A stretch of DNA of 64,000 nt from the NCBI RefSeq assembly GCF_040833985.1, contig NZ_CP162139.1:1174501-1238500 (forward strand). Direction: 5' to 3'. The notes below the pieces were generated by a model. The model saw nothing but the letters and a program-made list of their open reading frames with translations, searched no databases and was not told where the DNA came from. The translations under genes were made by a program, and so were the position numbers. Positions 29,697 to 38,223 of the stretch are shown in pieces. The stretch comes from Leptospira sp. WS4.C2. Its GTDB lineage: Bacteria; Spirochaetota; Leptospiria; Leptospirales; Leptospiraceae. Every line of letters starts with the position of its first letter. Position 1 is the stretch's first letter.

Positions 29697-30592
29697 TCAA
29701 ACTATACATCAAGTTAATGCGAGTTCCTCAGTGGGTGAAAAACGTCATCCTGTTTGCTGGATTGATTTTTTCTAAAAAAATTTTTGAAATCCCTTCATTA
29801 ACAAAAGTTTGTTTAGCTTTTTTTTGTTTTTCTTTGGTTGCCAGCTGCCAATACGTCTTTAACGATTTTTTAGATCAGAAAGAAGACGCGAAACATCCCG
29901 AAAAAAAACATAGACCACTTGCCAGTGGGGAATTGGATTCGGGTATTGCTTTGGCCATCACTGGTGTGATTTTACCTGTTGCATTAATTGGTGCGTACAA
30001 ACTGTCCCCAGTTTTCTTTTACCTCACTATCTTTTACCTTCTTTTCAATATGTTGTATAGTAAAGTCCTGAAACATATTGTGATTTTGGATGTAATGAGT
30101 ATCTCCATTGGATTTGTGTTACGGGCCATTGCGGGGGCAGTTGTCATTGGAGTGGAATTTTCGCATTGGTTATTACTTTGTACTTTTATGTTGGCCCTCT
30201 TTTGGGGTTTTTCCAAACGTAGGGGAGAGATCAATATCCTTAAAACCGATGCCGGGAAACATAGAAAAATTTTAGAAGAGTATTCCATTGAGTTTTTGGA
30301 TTTGATGATGGCGGTTGTTGCCACTCTTACTCTTGTGAGTTATGTAATGTATACGGTAAGTCCAGAAACGGCAAAAAGTTTAGGAACTCCTTATATGGTC
30401 TATACAGTCCCTATCGTGGTTTATGCGGTCTTTCGTTCTCTCTACATCATCTATATCAAGAACATGGGTCATAACCCCACAAAAGCAATCCTCACTGATG
30501 TGAGTGTTCTGGTTTCTGGATTTATCTGGTTACTCCTCATCTTATTTTTGATGTTTGGGAACATATCCGGCCAACCACCAGTCTTACAATAA
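29693..30592 (+). CDS. UbiA-family polyprenyl-phosphate phosphoribosyltransferase-like protein
   Basis: A 299-residue membrane enzyme. The sequence MRVPQWVKNVILFAGLIFS, the Mg-binding loop NDFLDQKEDAKHPEKKHRP, and the block ILDVMSISIGFVLRAIAGA match decaprenyl-phosphate phosphoribosyltransferases, which transfer phosphoribose from PRPP to a polyprenyl phosphate. In actinobacteria this feeds arabinan synthesis; in other bacteria the product use is less known. A UbiA prenyltransferase of other specificity is the alternative. Coupled to the gene before it and five bases from the TlpA-like gene. Confidence 0.85.
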   Translation: MIKLYIKLMRVPQWVKNVILFAGLIFSKKIFEIPSLTKVCLAFFCFSLVASCQYVFNDFLDQKEDAKHPEKKHRPLASGELDSGIALAITGVILPVALIGAYKLSPVFFYLTIFYLLFNMLYSKVLKHIVILDVMSISIGFVLRAIAGAVVIGVEFSHWLLLCTFMLALFWGFSKRRGEINILKTDAGKHRKILEEYSIEFLDLMMAVVATLTLVSYVMYTVSPETAKSLGTPYMVYTVPIVVYAVFRSLYIIYIKNMGHNPTKAILTDVSVLVSGFIWLLLILFLMFGNISGQPPVLQ

Positions 30593-30597
30593 AGACT

Positions 30598-31107
30598 ATG
30601 AAAATTTGGAAGCAGTTACCGTACGGATGGAAGGTGGTCTCCGCCTTTGTTTTCTTTTTTTCCACCACCCTTTGTTTTGCTTATTTTAAGGGAAGGGACA
30701 CGCGTCCCGGGGTTCCCATTGAAATCCTCGCTACGACTCCGACTGAAGCCAATTCCTGGAAAGGCCATCCCAAGGTAGTCTACTTTTGGGCCACTTGGTG
30801 CACCATCTGTAAGGCTTACGCACCGATTTTAGAGGCAAATTTGAGATTTTTGCCAAAGTCTACCATCTTCCTTTCTGTCCTTGAGGCCGAGGATTCGGAA
30901 GAAACCAAAGAAATTTTGTCTCATCTCAGTCCTGAGGATAAACATCCCATTTATGCTGCAGATTACCGAATGTTAAAGGAATGGCGGATTTCTGCTTATC
31001 CCACAACGGTTTTTTTGAATGAAGAAGGTCGGGTTGTGTTTTCCGACACAGGGATCTTAAGCCCGATTGGATTTTGGCTTCGTACTTTTCTTTTGCGCTT
31101 TTTCTAA
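30598..31107 (+). CDS. TlpA/ResA-like thioredoxin-fold protein
   Basis: A 169-residue protein with an N-terminal membrane anchor (residues about 12-30) and a thioredoxin fold on the outer side. The active site is YFWATWCTICKAY (WCxxC) and the cis-Pro loop is ISAYPTTVFLNEEG. It likely reduces disulfides in the periplasm, for example in cytochrome maturation or envelope proteins. It lies five bases after the UbiA-family gene. Confidence 0.88.
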   Translation: MKIWKQLPYGWKVVSAFVFFFSTTLCFAYFKGRDTRPGVPIEILATTPTEANSWKGHPKVVYFWATWCTICKAYAPILEANLRFLPKSTIFLSVLEAEDSEETKEILSHLSPEDKHPIYAADYRMLKEWRISAYPTTVFLNEEGRVVFSDTGILSPIGFWLRTFLLRFF

Positions 31108-31124
31108 CCTGTCGATGATATAAC

Positions 31125-31898
31125 ATGGATTCTTCCTTCAAACCCAAGCCGCTTTTGAATAAGTCGGAACTGCGACAAATCAAACGCAGTAAAACTCGGG
31201 TAGAAGGAAAAAAGGTCATCACCGATGACGTAAAAAAACTCAAATCCCTCAAAGTCACTCCAGAACTCAGCTTCCAAGAATCCATTGATTACTACAAAGA
31301 ACCAATTTGGATCGAATACTATATTCCTAAAGAATCTAGGTTTGCTTTCGAAACCAAATATCTTTTTATCCTGCTCGTAGATCCAAAAATCACGGATGAT
31401 CCCAGTGACGCAGAAAGAAAACGTGCGGCGGCCAATCGTGAAATCGTAGATGTATTCGCTTATATGGAATCACATCCTGAAGCGATCAGGCTCATTGAAG
31501 ATTCATATCACTCCACAATCTCGATGCATGAAACAGTCCATCATATCTTCAAAGCCTATAAGGAAACAGGAGCCACTGAAGATTTAAAAACAGCCTGTTA
31601 TCTAACAGAAGCATTGCTTAAGTATGAACCTACGATTGCAGGCCTTACTTATTTTAGAGATTATGTAATTTATAATTTAAATTTTTTTATTCGCACTTTG
31701 AATCGTTTGAAGATTGAATTTGCTTTGGAAGATGCCACTGTATCACTTCTTATCAAACGCAGAAATGAACTTTGGGAATTAGAAAATCGAGAAGATGATG
31801 AAGATTTCGATTTGTTAGCAGCACTTTTTTTTGAACAGGCCTTCCCGAACCGTGGAGCCGGGGAACTTTCTAGCGATGATATGTTACTCTTTGAATGA
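31125..31898 (+). CDS. Hypothetical protein, 257 aa
   Basis: Unrecognised soluble protein. The N-terminus is basic, the middle is helical with Ala/Glu/Lys segments, and the C-terminus is strongly acidic (NREDDEDFD). No signal peptide, membrane helix or catalytic motif is evident. It is the last gene of the rightward series and starts 17 bases after the TlpA-like gene. Confidence 0.7.
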   Translation: MDSSFKPKPLLNKSELRQIKRSKTRVEGKKVITDDVKKLKSLKVTPELSFQESIDYYKEPIWIEYYIPKESRFAFETKYLFILLVDPKITDDPSDAERKRAAANREIVDVFAYMESHPEAIRLIEDSYHSTISMHETVHHIFKAYKETGATEDLKTACYLTEALLKYEPTIAGLTYFRDYVIYNLNFFIRTLNRLKIEFALEDATVSLLIKRRNELWELENREDDEDFDLLAALFFEQAFPNRGAGELSSDDMLLFE

Positions 31899-31906
31899 GT
31901 GAGCCA

Positions 31907-32770
31907 TTATAAAAACCAACGGAAAAGATCTAATAGATTTTGGATTTGCGGGTAAACGAACGTTTTCTTCAAAATCGTTGTTTCTGTTAATTGCATGGCG
32001 ATGGGAATCTGTTTCTCTTGGAAAGTAAAACTAAGTTTAGAAACTGATGTTGAAGTTTCTTTCCAGTCGGTAAGTGCTTTTGTTTCTTCGCCTAGAGGGA
32101 AACTATTCAGTAAAACATTCCAAAAATCCGATTTCGAAACGAGAACTTCTGAAATGTTTCCAATCCCAGTTTTGAGATCCCTGTAGAGATGTTCTTTCAT
32201 AAAGTCTTTGATTCCAATGGATAAAAACTGTTTTTCTCTTTTAAGTTTGGAGAGTTCTGGGACAGATATTTTTGGATCTATAACATCCCAATCCAAAATA
32301 AGAAAATGGCAGGGTCCCGTTTGAATTCGTTTGAATAGAAATTCCATACTCCCTTCCGTAAATACAGTCTGACCCATCGCCTTTAAAAATACTGACAGGT
32401 GTTTGTCGAATGTTTGATTTTTTGTGTAAATAACCCAGGTCAATTTTGACATAGGTAAGGTTTTATATGGCAAAGTATGGATTTCTGAATATGGTTTATC
32501 CCATAATAGGGAAGTTCCTATGTTTTTATAAATTTCTTTTTCTTCGTTAGTGAAATTACCGCATAATATTGGTTCAATGCTCCAATCGAGTAATTCTTTT
32601 GTGATTTCAGGTGTTGGTTTTGAAAAAAGACGAATGGAATCGGGATGGTCTTTCCATGTTTTCTGCGTACATTCTTTTACGACGAATCCTTGTACTTGTA
32701 ACCATGTTACAATCAGGTTTTTTTCAGTGTCAGGAAGTTGTGTCAAAACAGCACCGAATAGAGAGTCCAT
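31907..32770 (-). CDS. Hypothetical protein with possible degenerate receiver-like domain, 287 aa
   Basis: Unrecognised overall. Residues about 108-205 follow a receiver-like order of strands and helices, with CHFLILDWDVID where a phospho-acceptor strand would be. The acidic pair near the N-terminus and the Lys of strand five are not clear, so phosphorylation is doubtful. No DNA-binding domain or signal peptide is visible. It is divergent from the PhaR-like gene, 58 bases apart. Confidence 0.6.
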   Translation of the reverse strand: MDSLFGAVLTQLPDTEKNLIVTWLQVQGFVVKECTQKTWKDHPDSIRLFSKPTPEITKELLDWSIEPILCGNFTNEEKEIYKNIGTSLLWDKPYSEIHTLPYKTLPMSKLTWVIYTKNQTFDKHLSVFLKAMGQTVFTEGSMEFLFKRIQTGPCHFLILDWDVIDPKISVPELSKLKREKQFLSIGIKDFMKEHLYRDLKTGIGNISEVLVSKSDFWNVLLNSFPLGEETKALTDWKETSTSVSKLSFTFQEKQIPIAMQLTETTILKKTFVYPQIQNLLDLFRWFL

Positions 32771-32828
32771 TACGATTGTATTTTAGTTGACCCCCTAGGC
32801 TTGAAAGTCATTTTAAAAAGCATCTCCG

Positions 32829-33377
32829 ATGAAGCTCCTTAAGCGATACGCAAACCGCAGACTCTATGATCCAGAAACCAGTTCCACAATCACTTTAGAA
32901 GATGTGGCCAAAATGATCATCGGGGGAGAAGAAATCAAAGTCCAAGACAATATGACAGGAGAAGACATCACTCCTAAAATCTTGGGGCAAACCTTTCTCA
33001 AAGTCAGTTTGGGACAACGAAACGAAGATTTTTCTAACTTTATGTTAACCTCTCTTATCAGAGAAACGGGTAGGGATGTTTCCGGACTTTTTGAACGATT
33101 GATCCTTGGGGGCATCGGTGCTAACTACCTAACCTCGGAACGGTTGGAAAAAATTGTGACTTCCATGGTAGAGCTCGGAGAATTGAAGGAAGCAGACTTT
33201 AGCCATTACCGAGAAGACCTGCTTCGTAAAATGGCGTCCCGGGCCAGCGAGAAAAAGGAACAAATCCAAAGGGATTTGGAAAAGTTCAGCCAATCCATTT
33301 TGGAAGAAGATAAGGCTACCCTGGGTGATCTCTCTGAAAAATTAAAAGAAGTCGCAGAAAAATTAAAAGATAATTAA
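32829..33377 (+). CDS. PhaR-like polyhydroxyalkanoate synthesis regulator
   Basis: A 182-residue protein whose first 60 residues match the PHB/PHA accumulation regulator DNA-binding domain: [28 protein letters not shown] and [14 protein letters not shown]. The remainder is helical and highly charged, ending in coiled-coil-like sequence. In PHA-storing bacteria PhaR controls phasin genes; I see no phaC, phaZ or phasin gene here, so the target is unknown. Family call is firm, role is open. Confidence 0.88.
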   Translation: MKLLKRYANRRLYDPETSSTITLEDVAKMIIGGEEIKVQDNMTGEDITPKILGQTFLKVSLGQRNEDFSNFMLTSLIRETGRDVSGLFERLILGGIGANYLTSERLEKIVTSMVELGELKEADFSHYREDLLRKMASRASEKKEQIQRDLEKFSQSILEEDKATLGDLSEKLKEVAEKLKDN

Positions 33378-33422
33378 CAGAAATCGGTTAAAATGACCGT
33401 TCCAAATTAGAGGTAGTTTCGG

Positions 33423-34310
33423 ATGATTCGAAAGTTTGTTTTGTTTTTCTATTTTCTCGTTGTAACAGTGTCTGTTTTCGCTGAGAGTGAGGAAAGTTTT
33501 TTTGAGATCCAACGGACTAGACTTTCCTCATCCAATGTCCGTGAAATTCGGGACGCCATCGATCAGCTTACTTTTGTTAAATCAGGCCAAGGCATCCGTG
33601 ATATCATTTCTGCTTTGGAAGGCACTACCCATTTTCCAACAAGTCCTGGAAATGCGCCAGTGGTTAAGTTTTATGCAGCACAAGCATTGGGTAAAAAAGG
33701 GGACAAATTAGCAGTTCCTTATTTGATCAAAACCTACCAAAAAGAATCAGCCAATATCCCCGAATACAATCCAATCAATCGAAGAACCTGGAAGGATGGT
33801 GTCGCTGATAGCACTTCCGTTTCTAGTCCTTATTTTTATGAAGAAGGAGAGATTCCGATTACCCTTGCTTGCGGGGAAATCTTACGAGCTCTGGGTAGTT
33901 TACCCATAACATCAGAATCGGAGTCTACAATCAAAGCTGCCCTCCTAAGTCCGAATTTTTATCTTAGAAGTTCTGCTGCGGATGCATTCTATCTTTCTGG
34001 TAAAAAGGAAGCCCTCCCTCAATTGTTAGAGGCTCTTGGTAAGGAGACCTTTCCTTACGCAAAGATTTCCATTCTATCGGCAGTGGTTGGACTGGAAAGG
34101 TTGCCAAACCAAAATTATAAAGCAGTTTTAGATTCACTTACTGATAAAGATCCTGAAGTTCGGGCAAAGGCTTCCGATGCACTTCGACGGTTGGACTTCC
34201 GAGTTTCGGCACCTTACTTAGAAAAGGTGATTCAGTCCGAAAATAATCAAAAAGTCTTAAAACAAATGAAATCAGATTACCAATTTCTACTTTCCTTTCG
34301 TACTCCGTAA
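33423..34310 (+). CDS. Exported HEAT-repeat-like protein
   Basis: A 295-residue protein with an N-terminal signal peptide (FVLFFYFLVVTVSVFAES). The mature part consists of paired helices typical of HEAT/PBS-lyase-type repeats, for example AAQALGKKGDKLAVPYLIK, SAADAFYLSGKKEALPQLL and KASDALRRLDFRVSAPYLEK. Such proteins act as periplasmic binding scaffolds. GAGG precedes the ATG. No partner is evident. Confidence 0.78.
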   Translation: MIRKFVLFFYFLVVTVSVFAESEESFFEIQRTRLSSSNVREIRDAIDQLTFVKSGQGIRDIISALEGTTHFPTSPGNAPVVKFYAAQALGKKGDKLAVPYLIKTYQKESANIPEYNPINRRTWKDGVADSTSVSSPYFYEEGEIPITLACGEILRALGSLPITSESESTIKAALLSPNFYLRSSAADAFYLSGKKEALPQLLEALGKETFPYAKISILSAVVGLERLPNQNYKAVLDSLTDKDPEVRAKASDALRRLDFRVSAPYLEKVIQSENNQKVLKQMKSDYQFLLSFRTP

Positions 34311-34337
34311 GTTTTCTTAATTTTCATTGTGGACAAA

Positions 34338-34371
34338 TCCGCTTTTTCTCCTAAAATGTGACAGAGCGGAG
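34338..34371 (+). promoter_or_regulatory. Possible hairpin covering the cysK Shine-Dalgarno
   Basis: TCCGCT (34338-34343) can pair with AGCGGA (34365-34370), which overlaps the likely ribosome binding site CGGAG just before the cysK ATG. The loop contains CTCC, an alternative pairing partner. Regulation by structure is possible but unproven. Confidence 0.3.
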
Positions 34372-34376
34372 AAATT

Positions 34377-35291
34377 ATGAAAATAAATAGCATTCTAGAA
34401 GCCATCGGAAATACACCTCACGTTAGATTGTCACGACTTTTTGGAACCGACCATGAAGTCTATATGAAACTCGAAAGACAAAATCCAGGTGGATCCATTA
34501 AAGATCGGATTGCCCTTGCAATGATCGAAGATGCTGAGAAATCAGGAAAATTAAAAAAAGATTCTTTTATCGTAGAGCCTACTTCTGGGAATACTGGAAT
34601 TGGCCTCGCTATGGTAGCAGCTGTTAAAGGTTATGCTATCACTCTAGTAATGCCAGAACATATGTCTGTCGAAAGAAGACGGATTATGGCAGCTTACGGT
34701 GCGAAGTTCGAATTAACTCCCAGAGAAAAAGGAATGCCCGGAGCCATCGCTAAAGCACAAGAAATTGTTGCTGCCAATCCGAATGCATGGATGCCACAAC
34801 AATTCGAAAATGAAGCAAACATTGCCGTCCATAGAGAAAAAACAGCAGAAGAAATCGCAAAAGATTTCCCAGAAGGTTTGGATTATATCATTACCGGAGT
34901 GGGTACGGGTGGTCACATCACTGGTTGCGCAGAAAATTTAAAAAAGAGATTTCCTAAACTCAAAGTATTTGCTGTAGAACCAGAGGGATCTCCTGTTCTT
35001 AGTGGTGGTAAACCTGGTCCACACCCGCTCCAAGGAATTGGTGCTGGTTTTATTCCTAAAAACTGTAAAACAGAACTTTTAGATGGAATCATTACTGTGG
35101 GTAAAGAAGAAGCCTTCACTATGGCTGTCCTTGCTGCGAAAAAAGAAGGAATTTTTATTGGAACTTCTTCTGGGGCAAGCCTTGCCGCAGTTTCTAAAAA
35201 ACTAAAAGAAATTCCAGCAGGTTCTAAGGTTCTTACTTTCTGTTATGATACGGGAGAAAGATACTTATCTGTGGAAGGTCTTTTCGTTTAA
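34377..35291 (+). CDS. cysK: Cysteine synthase (O-acetylserine sulfhydrylase)
   Basis: PLP enzyme that makes cysteine from O-acetylserine and sulfide, the last step after the sulfite reductase at 51621-55065. The 304 residues contain the PLP-Lys motif [15 protein letters not shown], the substrate loop [14 protein letters not shown], the phosphate cup [10 protein letters not shown] and [12 protein letters not shown]. Close homologues such as cystathionine beta-synthase have extra domains that are absent here. topA follows 12 bases later. Confidence 0.95.
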   Translation: MKINSILEAIGNTPHVRLSRLFGTDHEVYMKLERQNPGGSIKDRIALAMIEDAEKSGKLKKDSFIVEPTSGNTGIGLAMVAAVKGYAITLVMPEHMSVERRRIMAAYGAKFELTPREKGMPGAIAKAQEIVAANPNAWMPQQFENEANIAVHREKTAEEIAKDFPEGLDYIITGVGTGGHITGCAENLKKRFPKLKVFAVEPEGSPVLSGGKPGPHPLQGIGAGFIPKNCKTELLDGIITVGKEEAFTMAVLAAKKEGIFIGTSSGASLAAVSKKLKEIPAGSKVLTFCYDTGERYLSVEGLFV

Positions 35292-35303
35292 TAGGATTTT
35301 CAG

Positions 35304-37148
35304 ATCACCAAACTTCTAATAGTCGAATCACCGACAAAAGCAACAACAATCGCATCCTATTTAGATAAGGACTGGGTTGTTGTTGCAACCAAAGGTCATA
35401 TCAAAGACCTACCCCCCAAATCCTACGGGGTGGATTTTAATAATCAATTTGAACCCGAATATGAATGGCTAAAAGGAAAAAAAACTGTTTTTTCTGCCAT
35501 CAAAACCAAAGCCAAAGCGGCCTCTATCATTTACATTGCTAGTGACCCAGATCGTGAAGGGGAAATTATCGCCAAACATTGTTATGATGAATTGGTGAAA
35601 TTAAAAAAACCAATCTTTCGACTTCGTTTGAAAGAAATATCGAAAGAAGAGGTGAGTCGTCAGATCCAATTAAAATCTGGACTCGATCTAGCAGAAATTG
35701 AATCGCAGATTGCAAGAAGAGTGGTTGATCGTATTTTTGGTTTCGAAGTTTCCCCTGATTTATGGAAACAATTAAAGATCTCTTCTTTATCTGCGGGCCG
35801 AGTTCAATCCACCGTCTTACATTGGATTTGCGAAAGGGAAATCGAAATTCAAAATTTCTCAAAAGAAATCTATTACCAATTAAAATTGAAGGGATCTGTA
35901 TTAGACGAATCCGTGGTTTTAGACTACCAAACCAAAGATAAATTAGATTCAAAATCCATACAAAGTGTCCTTTCGGAGATAGGAATTATACCGGAACCAA
36001 CCAGGTTAAAAGAAATAACATTATCTCAAATCAAAAAGAAAAATATCAAAAGAAATCCACCACCAGCATTTTCGACTGCTAGTTTACAAGAAACGAGTTT
36101 TCGTGTTTTAGGTTTTGATTCCAAAAAAACAATGAAACTGGCACAAATGCTCTTTGAAGGAAAACGGATTGGTTCTGGCGAGAGGGTGGGACTGATTACT
36201 TATATGCGAACCGATAGCACCCGTGTTTCCGATTCAAAACGGGAGTTAGGTGAAAAATATTTGAATCAACATTCCCCTGGTTTAGTTTCTGTAGGAAGTT
36301 TCACTCCCCGAAAACAAAAAAAATACTCTCAAGATGCCCACGAAGCTGTCATTCCCGCAAATCCCAATTTCAGTCCCGATTCGATATCTTCCTATTTATC
36401 AAATGATGAGAGAAAACTCTACTCGCTGATCTGGGAGCGTTTTTTGGTTTCTTTGATGAAGCCAGAGTTAGGTGAAGAAACCGTTTTTGAATTTCAGAAA
36501 AATAAACATATATTTATTTATAAGAATGAATTCATTACAGATCTTGGGTTTAAAGCTTTTGCCAAAGCAGAAAAGAAAAAACCTCAGAAACGATTGGATT
36601 GGAAATTGGGAGATCGTTTTATTTACGATTCCCATTCGGTAGAGGAAAAACAAACCGAACCTCCCGTTCGTTACACACAAGGAAAACTTGTCCAGAAGAT
36701 GGAAGATACAGGAGTGGGTAGACCCTCTACTTATGGAAGTATCATCGAAACTTTAAAAACTCGGAAATACATTGTAGAATATCACAAGTCCATTGGTCCA
36801 TCAGCCCTCGGTATGAAAGTGAATGAATATCTTTTCCTTAACTTTCACGATATGATTGGTGAGGCCTTTACAAAAGATTTGGAAGAAAAATTAGACCAAG
36901 TCACAGACAAAAAAGAATCACGAGTCGATCTCATCCGAAATTTTTATGAAGGACTGATCCGCATTTTAAGAAGTCCTAGAAAAAAAGAAAAAGAAACTTT
37001 TGTTTTGCCTCCTCCCAGTCTAAAAGGTCAAAACCTTTGTCCTGTGTGTAAAGTCGGTATGGTAAAAACCAAACTAGGGAAAAAAGGAAAAACCATTTAT
37101 TTTTGTTCCCGTTACCCGCACTGTGACTACATTACCTATGAACCATAA
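35304..37148 (+). CDS. topA: DNA topoisomerase I, apparent ATC start
   Basis: Relaxes negative supercoils. The conserved TOPRIM start KLLIVESPTKATT lies at 35310, but no ATG, GTG or TTG is in frame between the stop TAG at 35292 and this point. The ATC at 35304, seven bases after AGGA, is the best start; the first standard codon (GTG, 35430) would delete the metal-binding N-terminus. The product (about 614 residues) has IASDPDREGEI, the catalytic Tyr in GLITYMRTDSTR and one C-terminal zinc finger (CPVCKVGM, CSRYPHC). It is shorter than the E. coli enzyme. It overlaps hemH by 11 bases. Confidence 0.9.
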   Translation: MTKLLIVESPTKATTIASYLDKDWVVVATKGHIKDLPPKSYGVDFNNQFEPEYEWLKGKKTVFSAIKTKAKAASIIYIASDPDREGEIIAKHCYDELVKLKKPIFRLRLKEISKEEVSRQIQLKSGLDLAEIESQIARRVVDRIFGFEVSPDLWKQLKISSLSAGRVQSTVLHWICEREIEIQNFSKEIYYQLKLKGSVLDESVVLDYQTKDKLDSKSIQSVLSEIGIIPEPTRLKEITLSQIKKKNIKRNPPPAFSTASLQETSFRVLGFDSKKTMKLAQMLFEGKRIGSGERVGLITYMRTDSTRVSDSKRELGEKYLNQHSPGLVSVGSFTPRKQKKYSQDAHEAVIPANPNFSPDSISSYLSNDERKLYSLIWERFLVSLMKPELGEETVFEFQKNKHIFIYKNEFITDLGFKAFAKAEKKKPQKRLDWKLGDRFIYDSHSVEEKQTEPPVRYTQGKLVQKMEDTGVGRPSTYGSIIETLKTRKYIVEYHKSIGPSALGMKVNEYLFLNFHDMIGEAFTKDLEEKLDQVTDKKESRVDLIRNFYEGLIRILRSPRKKEKETFVLPPPSLKGQNLCPVCKVGMVKTKLGKKGKTIYFCSRYPHCDYITYEP

Positions 37149-38223
37149 ACAAAAGAAAACTCTCATCCTTGTCAATTTAGGTGGGCCAAGAACCACGGAG
37201 GAGATTGAAGTTTTTTTAACGGATTTGTTTACTGACCCGTTTGTTTTTGATTTGCCTCTATTTGAATTATTGCGCCTACCTCTTGCCCGTTTTATCGCAA
37301 AAAAAAGGACTCCCAAGGTAAAAAAAATTTATGAGTCTATGGGATTTGGTGGTGGTTCTCCTCTAGTTTCGGAAACTGAAAAACAAGCCAAAACACTCGA
37401 ACAGATATTAAATCAAAAAACAGATACCGATTGGACAGTGAAAGTGGCGATGACCTGTGGTTTTCCTCATATCAGAGATTCAGAATTTGAAAAACCAAGT
37501 GCAAATACCATCTATCTGCCGTTATACCCTCAGTATTCTAGGTCTACAGTCCTTTCCACACTGAATCATTTAGAAAAAAAGTTCAAGGAATGCCCTGTGG
37601 GAAGTGGTGGATATGTTCCTAGTTTCGCCTCCGATCCGAAGTTTCACCAAATCACTGCTAAGTTTATTTCTGAATTCTTTGGTGGATTTTTAAAGCCAAA
37701 AGATTTTTTACATTTTCCCGAAAGAAAATTTGATGGGGATTGGAAAGATTTAGATTTGGTATTTTCGGCACACGGTGTACCCATGCGCCTTATCCATAAG
37801 GGTGATCGGTATATGCAAGAAATTGAATCTTCTGTAAAAGGAATTACGGAACAACTTCGTTTGATTGGGTTTCGTGGACAATCGCATATATCTTACCAGA
37901 GTAAGGTGGGACCGGCAAAGTGGACGGAGCCAAGTTCTTTGCAGATGATCGAGTCCCTTGCCAAAGAGGGGAAACAAATCGCAGTTTATCCTATTAGTTT
38001 TGTGAGTGATCATTTAGAAACATTAGAAGAAATCGGAGAGCAGTTTAAGGATCTCGCGTTAGAATCTGGTGCAAAATCATTTACTCGGATTCCCGCCTTT
38101 GGCACTTACCTTCCGTTTCTGGAGTATTTGGCGGAGAGAGTGCTTAATGCAGATACAGTCATCCAACATTGTACCTGTAAGGAAATGGGTGGTGAGTCAC
38201 TCCCTACTTGTCGATTCAAATAG
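37138..38223 (+). CDS. hemH: Ferrochelatase
   Basis: Inserts Fe2+ into protoporphyrin IX, the last step of heme synthesis. The product (361 residues) starts with the family block TLILVNLGGPRTTEEIEVFL and has the catalytic His in LVFSAHGVPMRLIHKGDRY, followed by YQSKVGPAKWTEPS and ISFVSDHLETLEEI. The ATG at 37138 overlaps the topA end by 11 bases. Its last 27 bases overlap the convergent hemG end, so the heme genes meet tail to tail. Confidence 0.96.
   Translation: MNHKQKKTLILVNLGGPRTTEEIEVFLTDLFTDPFVFDLPLFELLRLPLARFIAKKRTPKVKKIYESMGFGGGSPLVSETEKQAKTLEQILNQKTDTDWTVKVAMTCGFPHIRDSEFEKPSANTIYLPLYPQYSRSTVLSTLNHLEKKFKECPVGSGGYVPSFASDPKFHQITAKFISEFFGGFLKPKDFLHFPERKFDGDWKDLDLVFSAHGVPMRLIHKGDRYMQEIESSVKGITEQLRLIGFRGQSHISYQSKVGPAKWTEPSSLQMIESLAKEGKQIAVYPISFVSDHLETLEEIGEQFKDLALESGAKSFTRIPAFGTYLPFLEYLAERVLNADTVIQHCTCKEMGGESLPTCRFK

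Noticed and set aside
35430..37148. topA starting at GTG 35430
   Set aside because: It would delete the TOPRIM N-terminus (KLLIVESPTK), whose codons are intact immediately upstream.
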